Below are positions 57,292-64,000 of a stretch of DNA of 64,000 bases, piece by piece (position 1 is the stretch's first letter; every line of letters starts with the position of its first letter). Position numbers and translations under genes: made by a program. Below the pieces are notes generated by a model. It did no database searches, was not told the origin of the DNA, and saw only the letters and a list, made by a program, of their open reading frames with translations. The stretch is from positions 310,001-374,000 of the forward strand of contig NZ_WBPF01000013.1 in NCBI RefSeq assembly GCF_008923725.1, in the 5' to 3' direction. Source of the DNA: Bacillus sp. CH140a_4T (lineage in GTDB: Bacteria; Bacillota; Bacilli; Bacillales; Bacillaceae_G).

Positions 57292-58756
57292 GTCTTTTTA
57301 CATTTTGAGGTTTTACAATACTTGGGCGTACTTTTAAACTAGACATCGTTGGACGGAGTAGAATTTTTGTTAATGCGCCCCAATCAAATGGTAAAAACGG
57401 CCATAAATAAGGTGTTTGTAAACTTTTTATAGACGTTAAAAATAAAATCAATATCGTCATACCAATTACAAATCCCATTTCATGAAATATACCTGTCAAA
57501 ATAATGACAAATAGCTTTCCGATTTTATTCCCAAGCCCTAGTTCATAACTCGGTGTTGCATATGCTCCAATCATAGAAACTGCTACATATAAAATTACTT
57601 CTGGTACAAACAAACCTACATCAATAGCAATTTGACCAATTAATATGGCAGAAATTAATCCTGCTGCAGACGACAATGATGTCGGTGTATGAATGGCAGC
57701 CATCCTTAAAAATTCTAGTCCGATTTCGGCCATCAAAATTTGTAATAAAATTGGTAAATGCGTCATCTTGTTCGGTCCAATGAAAGCGAGACTTTCCGGT
57801 AAAAGAGTTGGATCAAAAACAAACACCAACCAAAATGGCAGTAAGAACAGCGAAAATATAACACCTAAAAAACGTACCCAACGTAAAAATGTACCTACAG
57901 CTGGATTTTGTCTAAACTCTTCTGCATGCTGTAAATGGTGGAAATATGTTGTTGGAGTAATCATAGCACTCGGTGATGTGTCAACAAGTACTAACACATG
58001 TCCTTCTAGTAGATGATTTGCTGCTACATCTGGTCTTTCTGTGTATCGAATAAGTGGGAAGGGATTATAACCTTGTTTAACTACAAATTCCTCTACCGTT
58101 TTATCCGCCATCGTAATTCCATCTATTTCAATGTTACTTAATTCTTGTTTTATTATCTTCACTAAATCTGGATTTGCAACATCTTGTACATATGTAATAC
58201 AAATATCCGTTTGCGATCTATCTCCTACTCGAATCATTTCATTTCGAAGACGTGGATCTCGAATTCTCCTACGAATTAACGCTGTATTTACAACGATATT
58301 TTCAACAAATCCATCCCTCGCACCGCGTACTACTTTTTCAGTATCAGGTTCTGTTGGTGTTCGTCCTGGATAGCTACGAACATCTATTGCGAACGCTTCC
58401 GTTTCACCTTCCACAAATATAACGATGAGTCCTGATAATACTTGGAGCATTACCTCATCCATCGTTTTCACTTTACTTACTTGTTGATGGATTAAACGAT
58501 TCTCTAAAAGCTTCACTGTATCTTCTTCTACATCCCTTATTTCATTTGTATCCACCGCTTCTTCTAAAATAGGGATAATATAATTTGTATCACAAAGTCC
58601 GTTTACAAATAACACACCAATTTCTTTATTTAAAATTTGAAATTTACGAATACCAACATCGTATGTAACACCCAGTCCAGCTGTTTGCTTTAAGTAATTT
58701 TCATTATCACTTATGAAAGATGAAATAGGGATTTCCACTTTTTTAGGCTTCGTCAT
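57284..58756 (-). CDS. spoVAF: SpoVAF, GerA-family A-subunit-like membrane protein
   Basis: A 490-residue protein of the GerA A-subunit family. A long soluble N-terminal region precedes about five membrane helices (from residue 300 on), including [21 protein letters not shown]. In Bacillus it sits in the inner spore membrane and modulates germination. Overlaps spoVAEa by 14 bases; the start at 58756 follows GGAAAGGAG. Last gene of the operon. Confidence 0.92.
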   Translation of the reverse strand: MTKPKKVEIPISSFISDNENYLKQTAGLGVTYDVGIRKFQILNKEIGVLFVNGLCDTNYIIPILEEAVDTNEIRDVEEDTVKLLENRLIHQQVSKVKTMDEVMLQVLSGLIVIFVEGETEAFAIDVRSYPGRTPTEPDTEKVVRGARDGFVENIVVNTALIRRRIRDPRLRNEMIRVGDRSQTDICITYVQDVANPDLVKIIKQELSNIEIDGITMADKTVEEFVVKQGYNPFPLIRYTERPDVAANHLLEGHVLVLVDTSPSAMITPTTYFHHLQHAEEFRQNPAVGTFLRWVRFLGVIFSLFLLPFWLVFVFDPTLLPESLAFIGPNKMTHLPILLQILMAEIGLEFLRMAAIHTPTSLSSAAGLISAILIGQIAIDVGLFVPEVILYVAVSMIGAYATPSYELGLGNKIGKLFVIILTGIFHEMGFVIGMTILILFLTSIKSLQTPYLWPFLPFDWGALTKILLRPTMSSLKVRPSIVKPQNVKRQK

Positions 58757-59312
58757 AAAAACCACTCCTTTCCAAAATTAATTGAATCGCTTTTCTAGTA
58801 ATAGGTGATCCCCTCTCCCATTCATCGTTCCCACACATCTTACCAATATCACCAACTCCCACAATGACAGGAACATTCAGATCATCTAAACAATAAATTG
58901 TATCTCCGCTAATTCTGCCAATTTCACCATCTGGAAGTCCAAATTTATCAACACCGTATTCGGTTAAATTCCCATTCCGATCTACACTTACATCTACACG
59001 TGCCCATTCCCAATGATGTGTATTAGACGCTACTGCCAAAATCCCCAGTACATCAATTTGTTTATGTGTGGCTACATATTTCAAAGCCTTTTCACCAGAT
59101 CCTTCTCCAATAAATCCGCTGTCATCAAACATGACAAATACAGGGTCATATGGCGTTTGCATAATAAGCTCAACAACTTTCTTCCCTGTCAATTTGGTTG
59201 GATTACTTTGTGATGCCGAAATACACCTTCCCCCAAATTCCTTCGTTAAAAGCTCAATTGTTCGCTTTGCATATTCATCTCCATCTGTGACCAAAACAAC
59301 CCTTCGTCTCAT
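58743..59312 (-). CDS. spoVAEA: SpoVAEa
   Basis: A 189-residue soluble protein with [18 protein letters not shown] at the N-terminus, the SpoVAEa signature. It is thought to lie on the outer face of the inner spore membrane. Part of the spoVA unit, five bases after spoVAEb. Confidence 0.93.
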   Translation of the reverse strand: MRRRVVLVTDGDEYAKRTIELLTKEFGGRCISASQSNPTKLTGKKVVELIMQTPYDPVFVMFDDSGFIGEGSGEKALKYVATHKQIDVLGILAVASNTHHWEWARVDVSVDRNGNLTEYGVDKFGLPDGEIGRISGDTIYCLDDLNVPVIVGVGDIGKMCGNDEWERGSPITRKAIQLILERSGFYDEA

Positions 59313-59317
59313 TTGAT

Positions 59318-59668
59318 TTATCCTTTCGGTTTACATATAAGTGCTACAAAAAATGAAAATAATATCGCTGCGGAAATGCCTGCAGACGTTAAACTAAACA
59401 TACCCATACCAATCCCTATATATCCGTGTTTTTCTGCCGCATGCATTGCCCCGTGTAATAAGGAATGTCCAAAACTTGTAATAGGAACTGTCGCCCCGGC
59501 ACCAGCAAACTTTATAAGCTTATCGTACAATCCGAATCCATCTAAAATTGCACCTATAACTACAAAGGTAGCCATTAAATGGGCTGGTGTTAACTTTGCG
59601 AAATCTAATAATATTTGTCCAATTACACAAATAGCGCCTCCTACAAGAAATGCATATATAAAATCCAC
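59318..59668 (-). CDS. spoVAEB: SpoVAEb
   Basis: A 116-residue membrane protein with four hydrophobic segments and the [22 protein letters not shown] motif shared with SpoVAC. Four bases after spoVAD. Component of the Ca-dipicolinate channel. Confidence 0.93.
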   Translation of the reverse strand: MDFIYAFLVGGAICVIGQILLDFAKLTPAHLMATFVVIGAILDGFGLYDKLIKFAGAGATVPITSFGHSLLHGAMHAAEKHGYIGIGMGMFSLTSAGISAAILFSFFVALICKPKG

Positions 59669-59671
59669 AAT

Positions 59672-60688
59672 TCACTCTCCCTTCACTCTCTCAAATACGA
59701 CACCATGCGCAATGGTTGGAATTGTTTCTTTCTGCTGCATCATCATCGGACTTAATAACGCGCCAGTAGCAACGACAAAAATTCGTTGTAAGTTCCCTTT
59801 TTGCATCTCTCTTAATAAATGGCCATATGTGACAACAGCTGAACATGCGCAACCACTCCCACCAGCAAATACTTCTTCTTGACCGGAATCATAAATCATT
59901 AATCCACAATCATTATATATATGCCCAATATCATATCCTTCTTCCAGTAACAGTTGTTTCGTGATTGGTGTCCCAATAGCTGATAAATCACCGGTAACAA
60001 TCAAATCATAATCAGCGGCACTTCTCTTCAAATCTTCAAAATGTTGCTGAATTGTATGAGCAGCAGCAGGTGCCATGGCCGATCCCATATCTAAAGGATT
60101 CGCAATTCCTAAATCTTGCACTTTTCCAATCGTAGCTGCCGTAATTTTAATGGCACTTTTTTCTTTACTAATTAATATGGATCCCGCACCTGTAACAGTG
60201 GAATTTGCTGTTCCTGGCTTTTGTCCCCCATACTCGGTTGGATAACGAAACTGTCTTTCCGCCGTTGCATTATGACTACTTACCGTCGCTAAAACACGAT
60301 TTGCGAACCCACCATCTATAAAGGCGGATCCGACCGCTAAAGTCTCCATCGAGGTCGCACAAGCGCTAAACATCCCTAAAAAGGGAATCCCCCACTTACG
60401 CGCAACATAATTTGCTGTCACTGTTTGATTTAATAAATCACCCGCCAAAAAGAAATCAATTTGTGATGTTTCTATATTTCCTTTTTGCACGACTTGCTGA
60501 ATTGAATCTGACATTAATCTTCGTTCAGCAAGTTCCCAATTTTCCTCTCCGCAATGTAAATCATCGTATGAAATATCAAAATCCTTTCCGAGAGGGCCTT
60601 CAGCTTCTTTTGGACCGACAGCAGTACCGGTTGCATTCACATAAATATCATTTTGAAATACCCACGTTTGTTTTCCAGTCAACCTCAT
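59672..60688 (-). CDS. spoVAD: SpoVAD, dipicolinate-binding protein
   Basis: A 338-residue thiolase-fold protein. A FSACATSMETLAVG loop, resembling a ketosynthase active site, and SGCACSAVVTYGHLL are visible. In B. subtilis SpoVAD binds dipicolinic acid and is needed for its uptake into the forespore. Confidence 0.95.
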   Translation of the reverse strand: MRLTGKQTWVFQNDIYVNATGTAVGPKEAEGPLGKDFDISYDDLHCGEENWELAERRLMSDSIQQVVQKGNIETSQIDFFLAGDLLNQTVTANYVARKWGIPFLGMFSACATSMETLAVGSAFIDGGFANRVLATVSSHNATAERQFRYPTEYGGQKPGTANSTVTGAGSILISKEKSAIKITAATIGKVQDLGIANPLDMGSAMAPAAAHTIQQHFEDLKRSAADYDLIVTGDLSAIGTPITKQLLLEEGYDIGHIYNDCGLMIYDSGQEEVFAGGSGCACSAVVTYGHLLREMQKGNLQRIFVVATGALLSPMMMQQKETIPTIAHGVVFERVKGE

Positions 60689-60701
60689 ACTAGCCCCTCC
60701 T

Positions 60702-61160
60702 TTAAGACATAAAAATGTTAAAAGTATACCTTATTAACCCAATAACGTATGCACCAACGACCCCAAAAACGATAACACTTCCCGCCAGCTTAAACATATT
60801 TGTAGCAACACCAAGCACAATTCCTTCACTCTTATGTTCTAACGCAGCGCTCGCCATAGAATTCGCAAATCCAGTAACAGGTACGGCCGATCCTGCTCCA
60901 GCAAATTGACCGATTTTATCATATACACCACAACCTGTTAAAATCGCTGACAATAATACAAGAGTGGCAACTGTCGGATTTCCTGCCTCTTGTTCACTAA
61001 AATGAAAATAATGTATATAAAATTTCATCAATACTTCTCCAACAGTACAAATGAGCCCACCTACAAAAAATGCCTTAACACAATTTATGAAATAGTTTGG
61101 TTTTGGATGGTACTCCTTCACTTTATTTGCGTAATCATCCTTTAGTTTTCGCCCTGTCAT
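60702..61160 (-). CDS. spoVAC: SpoVAC, mechanosensitive channel component
   Basis: A 152-residue membrane protein with four to five helices and the FAGAGSAVPVTGFANSMASAA motif, paralogous to SpoVAEb. In B. subtilis it acts as a mechanosensitive channel in the inner spore membrane. Confidence 0.94.
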   Translation of the reverse strand: MTGRKLKDDYANKVKEYHPKPNYFINCVKAFFVGGLICTVGEVLMKFYIHYFHFSEQEAGNPTVATLVLLSAILTGCGVYDKIGQFAGAGSAVPVTGFANSMASAALEHKSEGIVLGVATNMFKLAGSVIVFGVVGAYVIGLIRYTFNIFMS

Positions 61161-61174
61161 TTATATATTGCCTC

Positions 61175-61597
61175 CTACTTTACGAAATAAATCCAGTGAA
61201 ACAACGAGCCTATTACCTTCCCAAGTACAAGAGCAACGAGTAAAACAACAATTTTCCCCTCTACCCCTACTCGTTTCGCTAAAATAGGTAACACATTTAA
61301 CACTTCTGTTAATGCGGCTGCGAGCATTCCAATGAATGTGCCACAAAATATTCCTAATATAACAAGCCAATATTGCGACGTTTGAAATGTAATGTTTTTC
61401 AAACTACACCAAGCTCCTGTTAACGTACCTACAATAACTGCCCACTCAAAATATTGAATGTGCTTTCCACTTCTCGTTAATTGAGCTAGACGGGGGATTA
61501 TACCCAGTACAGCTAAAAATGCGACATATCCGCTACCTACTGCAATTCCTCCCGCTAAACCAATTAAAATAACAAGCCCAGACTCAATCATCGGCAA
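61175..61597 (-). CDS. spoVAB: SpoVAB
   Basis: A 140-residue protein with four hydrophobic segments. It overlaps spoVAA by 14 bases. Identified by SpoVAB-like sequence and position between spoVAA and spoVAC. Confidence 0.92.
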   Translation of the reverse strand: MPMIESGLVILIGLAGGIAVGSGYVAFLAVLGIIPRLAQLTRSGKHIQYFEWAVIVGTLTGAWCSLKNITFQTSQYWLVILGIFCGTFIGMLAAALTEVLNVLPILAKRVGVEGKIVVLLVALVLGKVIGSLFHWIYFVK

Positions 61598-62204
61598 GTT
61601 GTTTCATATTGTCCTTGTTTTCATGAACGATTACATATTGGTCAAGTGACTGCTGGTATTGGAACATCTCCACTTCTAACGGACTCGGTTCTTCATTAAT
61701 TCGCTTTTGAAATACATGGTTAAAAAATAAAACCATACCTAACCCAAGACCTACCGAATAAGGAATTTGAAATAGAAGTGGTTGTGCCTTAAATTCTCCC
61801 GTAATCATGTAATATAATCGCTGGTGCACTTGTTGCATGCTTACATCTTCATGGAAATAAATAATCGCAAGAGCCGCTCCAATAAAAAGTAACAACCATA
61901 CAAGTCCGAAGAAAATCGGATGTACTTTCTTTTTTTCATATATAATTTCAACAAGAGTTTGTCCAGAACCGAGTAAATTAATTTGTATATGAGCCGCTTT
62001 TTGTTGAATAATCTCAATAATTTTCATAACATCAATTACAACATGTGTCTTATCATGCGCTGTTATTTTGTAAACTACCTCATCCTGTAACGACTCAACT
62101 ACCACAGCATCTCCGGCAAGTTGAGCGACATCACTCAGTTTCACTTCATACGTAGGAGAAACTTTTAATCGATTACGCATTTTAATATAAATTGTTTGTT
62201 CCAA
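61584..62204 (-). CDS. spoVAA: SpoVAA
   Basis: A 206-residue protein with a soluble N-terminal domain and two membrane helices. It starts at TTG (62204) with GAGGTG eight bases upstream; a nearby ATG is out of frame. First gene of the seven-gene spoVA operon, behind a sigma-G promoter. Confidence 0.92.
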   Translation of the reverse strand: MEQTIYIKMRNRLKVSPTYEVKLSDVAQLAGDAVVVESLQDEVVYKITAHDKTHVVIDVMKIIEIIQQKAAHIQINLLGSGQTLVEIIYEKKKVHPIFFGLVWLLLFIGAALAIIYFHEDVSMQQVHQRLYYMITGEFKAQPLLFQIPYSVGLGLGMVLFFNHVFQKRINEEPSPLEVEMFQYQQSLDQYVIVHENKDNMKQLADD

Positions 62205-62238
62205 TTTCCATTCACCTCTTCACTCTTCCTCGTAGTTG

Positions 62239-62269
62239 TAGTATGGTTATTGAATTTTTTTCTAATACA
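62239..62269 (-). promoter_or_regulatory. Sigma-G promoter of the spoVA operon
   Basis: On the minus strand TGTATT (62264-62269), an 18-base spacer and CATACTA (62239-62245). The -10 is a perfect sigma-G match, so the operon should be expressed in the forespore. Confidence 0.83.
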
Positions 62270-62281
62270 ATTTTTTCATAA

Positions 62282-62317
62282 AAAAACATCTGTACCGTTT
62301 CGGTACAGATGTTTTTT
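62282..62317 (-). terminator. Terminator of metPS
   Basis: AAAACATCTGTACCG, loop, CGGTACAGATGTTTTTT; close downstream of metS and separates it from spoVA. Confidence 0.85.
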
Positions 62318-62320
62318 AGT

Positions 62321-62419
62321 TTATGCCTTTTTCTTAAATAAATTTGCAATACTTAATACGAGTCCTCCCCAAATGACTACCATACCAATAACCATCATCA
62401 TAATCGCTGATCCGCTCAT
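62321..62419 (-). CDS. metS: Methionine/alanine importer small subunit
   Basis: A 32-residue single-pass membrane protein (SAIMMMVIGMVVIWGGLVLSIANLFKKKA). Its ATG overlaps the stop codon of the NSS transporter gene (TAATG). Both match the MetPS arrangement of Corynebacterium, in which the small subunit is required for transport. Confidence 0.88.
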   Translation of the reverse strand: MSGSAIMMMVIGMVVIWGGLVLSIANLFKKKA

Positions 62420-63945
62420 TATGAAACACCCCGATCTTTCCATTCTTTTTCAAGCTTAGCAGAATCTGAATGTATTTGTGCATTCCATTTCTTTAGACTA
62501 ATGATTAGTGCAACGATAAGGAACGCTGCTGCAATTGACCAACCATATGTTACGACAAACTCCGTTGGATAATCTCCGTAGTTCTTTTTAATATTTTGGA
62601 TTATACCATCAATTAACATGTATCCTAACATAAGCGGGGTAATAACGAGTAAACTCACTCTCCAAAACGTCCCTAACTTAATATCAGATACGAAGTTTGC
62701 GTGATTTTGATACACTGGTAAACGGCGTAGAATAAGCCCTATCGTAACTACTTCCACTAATGCAATTGAAATTAATCCGAAGTTATTAGCGAAATAATCA
62801 ACAACATCTAGGAACATAAGCCCGCCACGTGTTGCAAAAACAAGAGAAACTAGTACGAGAAGTGTCCCCATAATTCCAATTGTTTTTTGGCGGCTTAAGC
62901 TGAACTTTTCAGATACGGCAGCAAAACATACTTCCGCAAGCGAAATGAGGGATGTAATTCCAGCAACCGTTAATGATAAGAAAAATAATACGCCGAATAA
63001 CGATGACATCGGTAATTCATTAATAATTTGCGGGAATACTACGAACGCAAGCCCTACACCAGCACTTGCTACTTTATCAACCGGTACTCCCATATTGTTT
63101 GCCATAAACCCAAGAGCTGCAAAGACCCCAATCCCTGCTAATAATTCAAATCCTGAGTTTGCAAAGCCAGTAATAAAGGCATTATTTGTTGTATCTGAGT
63201 TTTTCGGTAAATAACTAGAATACGTAATCATAATTCCAAATGCTAAAGATAAGCTAAAGAAAATTTGACCGTAAGCAGCAAGCCATACCTTTCCATCAAA
63301 AATACGACTCCAATCCGGTTTAAAGAATGCATCTAATCCTTGCATCGCACCTTCCATCGTCACTGCACGAACTACGATAATAAGGAACATAACAACTAGT
63401 AAAGGAATGAAAATACGGTTAACCACTTCGATTCCTTTTTTAACTCCTTTAAATGCTACACCAAGCACAATAATCCAAACGAGAGCTAATGGAATTAACA
63501 CTTCCGGTACGAGCCCTCCAAACTGTCCAGGCTTATCTGCAACATGCAAATACTCTTTAAATAAAAATGATTGCGTATCTTTCCCCCATGCTCCAGTAAT
63601 TGCAAAGTACGTATACGAGATAGACCAAGCAATAATTACTGCATAATATGTTGAAACGATAAACGTTACACACATTTGCCACCATCCGATAAATTCAGCA
63701 CGCGGACTAATACGGAAGAACGTAAGTGGCGCGGACCCACGGTGACGATGCCCAAGAGCAAATTCAAATGCCAATAATGAAATACCAGTCGTTAATAATG
63801 CAAATAAGTACGGTAAAAAGAATGCGCCTCCCCCATTTTCATACGCTGTATAAGGAAAACGCCATATGTTTCCTAATCCAACGGCAGAGCCGACCGCTGC
63901 GAAAATAAATCCAGCACGCGTTCCCCATTGTTGCCTCGTTTCCAT
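62419..63945 (-). CDS. metP: NSS-family Na+-dependent methionine/alanine transporter
   Basis: A 508-residue sodium symporter of the neurotransmitter-sodium family with about 11-12 helices. The N-terminal signature WGTRAGFIFAAVGSAVGLGNIWRFPY binds sodium and substrate. The overlapping metS points to methionine or alanine import. The start has an AAAGGGGG site. Confidence 0.9.
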   Translation of the reverse strand: METRQQWGTRAGFIFAAVGSAVGLGNIWRFPYTAYENGGGAFFLPYLFALLTTGISLLAFEFALGHRHRGSAPLTFFRISPRAEFIGWWQMCVTFIVSTYYAVIIAWSISYTYFAITGAWGKDTQSFLFKEYLHVADKPGQFGGLVPEVLIPLALVWIIVLGVAFKGVKKGIEVVNRIFIPLLVVMFLIIVVRAVTMEGAMQGLDAFFKPDWSRIFDGKVWLAAYGQIFFSLSLAFGIMITYSSYLPKNSDTTNNAFITGFANSGFELLAGIGVFAALGFMANNMGVPVDKVASAGVGLAFVVFPQIINELPMSSLFGVLFFLSLTVAGITSLISLAEVCFAAVSEKFSLSRQKTIGIMGTLLVLVSLVFATRGGLMFLDVVDYFANNFGLISIALVEVVTIGLILRRLPVYQNHANFVSDIKLGTFWRVSLLVITPLMLGYMLIDGIIQNIKKNYGDYPTEFVVTYGWSIAAAFLIVALIISLKKWNAQIHSDSAKLEKEWKDRGVS

Positions 63946-64000
63946 ATTTCTTTCCCCCTTTGTGACAAGTTCATACTTGGATTATATTTTAAATTTACTA

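Noticed and set aside
59313-59882. A 189-residue frame antisense to spoVAEb/spoVAD
   Set aside because: Shadow frame across two conserved genes with no start signal.

Overview
The window is an ordinary-looking stretch of chromosome from a low-GC, endospore-forming Firmicute. It is almost certainly a member of the Bacillus cereus group (B. cereus, thuringiensis or anthracis; I cannot tell which). Reasons: A+T-rich sequence, Bacillus-type ribosome binding sites, SAM (S-box) riboswitches, a complete spoVA operon, B. subtilis-like neighbourhoods (kinB-patA, scpAB-ypuF-ribT, ppiB-ypuA) and an oligo-1,6-glucosidase that reads like the well-known B. cereus enzyme. I see no tRNA, rRNA, prophage, insertion sequence, CRISPR array or defence island. 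No bold new system stands out.

Layout. 1-6.3 kb: 3' end of metE, nucA-comJ, a MerR-like coiled-coil protein, kinB and patA. 6.3-16.2 kb: a maltose/maltodextrin regulon (malR, malEFG, a GH13 cyclomaltodextrinase-type amylase, malL, msmX) with several cre- or MalR-like operator palindromes. 16.2-24 kb: small lipoproteins, membrane proteins, an AAA ATPase paired with a small membrane protein, a thiolase, a Nudix hydrolase and a metzincin-like protein. 24-27 kb: a padR regulator with two HAAS/DUF1129 membrane paralogues under a striking 21-bp inverted repeat, 3-hydroxybutyrate dehydrogenase and a yvrJ-type microprotein. 27-35 kb: the full methionine salvage cluster (mtnA, K, U, E, W, X, B, D) with two S-box riboswitches, one ahead of mtnKA on the minus strand and one ahead of mtnWXBD on the plus strand.

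35-41.4 kb: mixed genes (beta-lactamase-fold hydrolase, beta-hydroxyacid dehydrogenase, diguanylate cyclase, nitroreductase, a probable spore protein) and a TTTA microsatellite. 41.4-51.6 kb: sugar uptake and amino-sugar catabolism (ptsHI, ptsG with a GlcT antiterminator target, glcT, nagA-nagB-nagR) and a secreted MBL-fold protein. 51.6-57.2 kb: scpAB, a YjcZ microprotein, ypuF, ribT, ppiB, ypuA and a HAD phosphatase. 57.3-62.2 kb: the seven-gene spoVA operon for Ca-DPA movement and germination, behind a good sigma-G promoter. 62.3-64 kb: an NSS-family amino acid transporter with its 32-residue MetS-type subunit.

The genes form three functional blocks: carbohydrate uptake under CcpA/MalR/GlcT/NagR control, methionine recycling under SAM control, and sporulation/germination. 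Several starts were moved from the longest open frame to an internal codon with a proper ribosome binding site. Four genes too short for routine calling are included: 16837-16935, yvrJ, yjcZ and metS.
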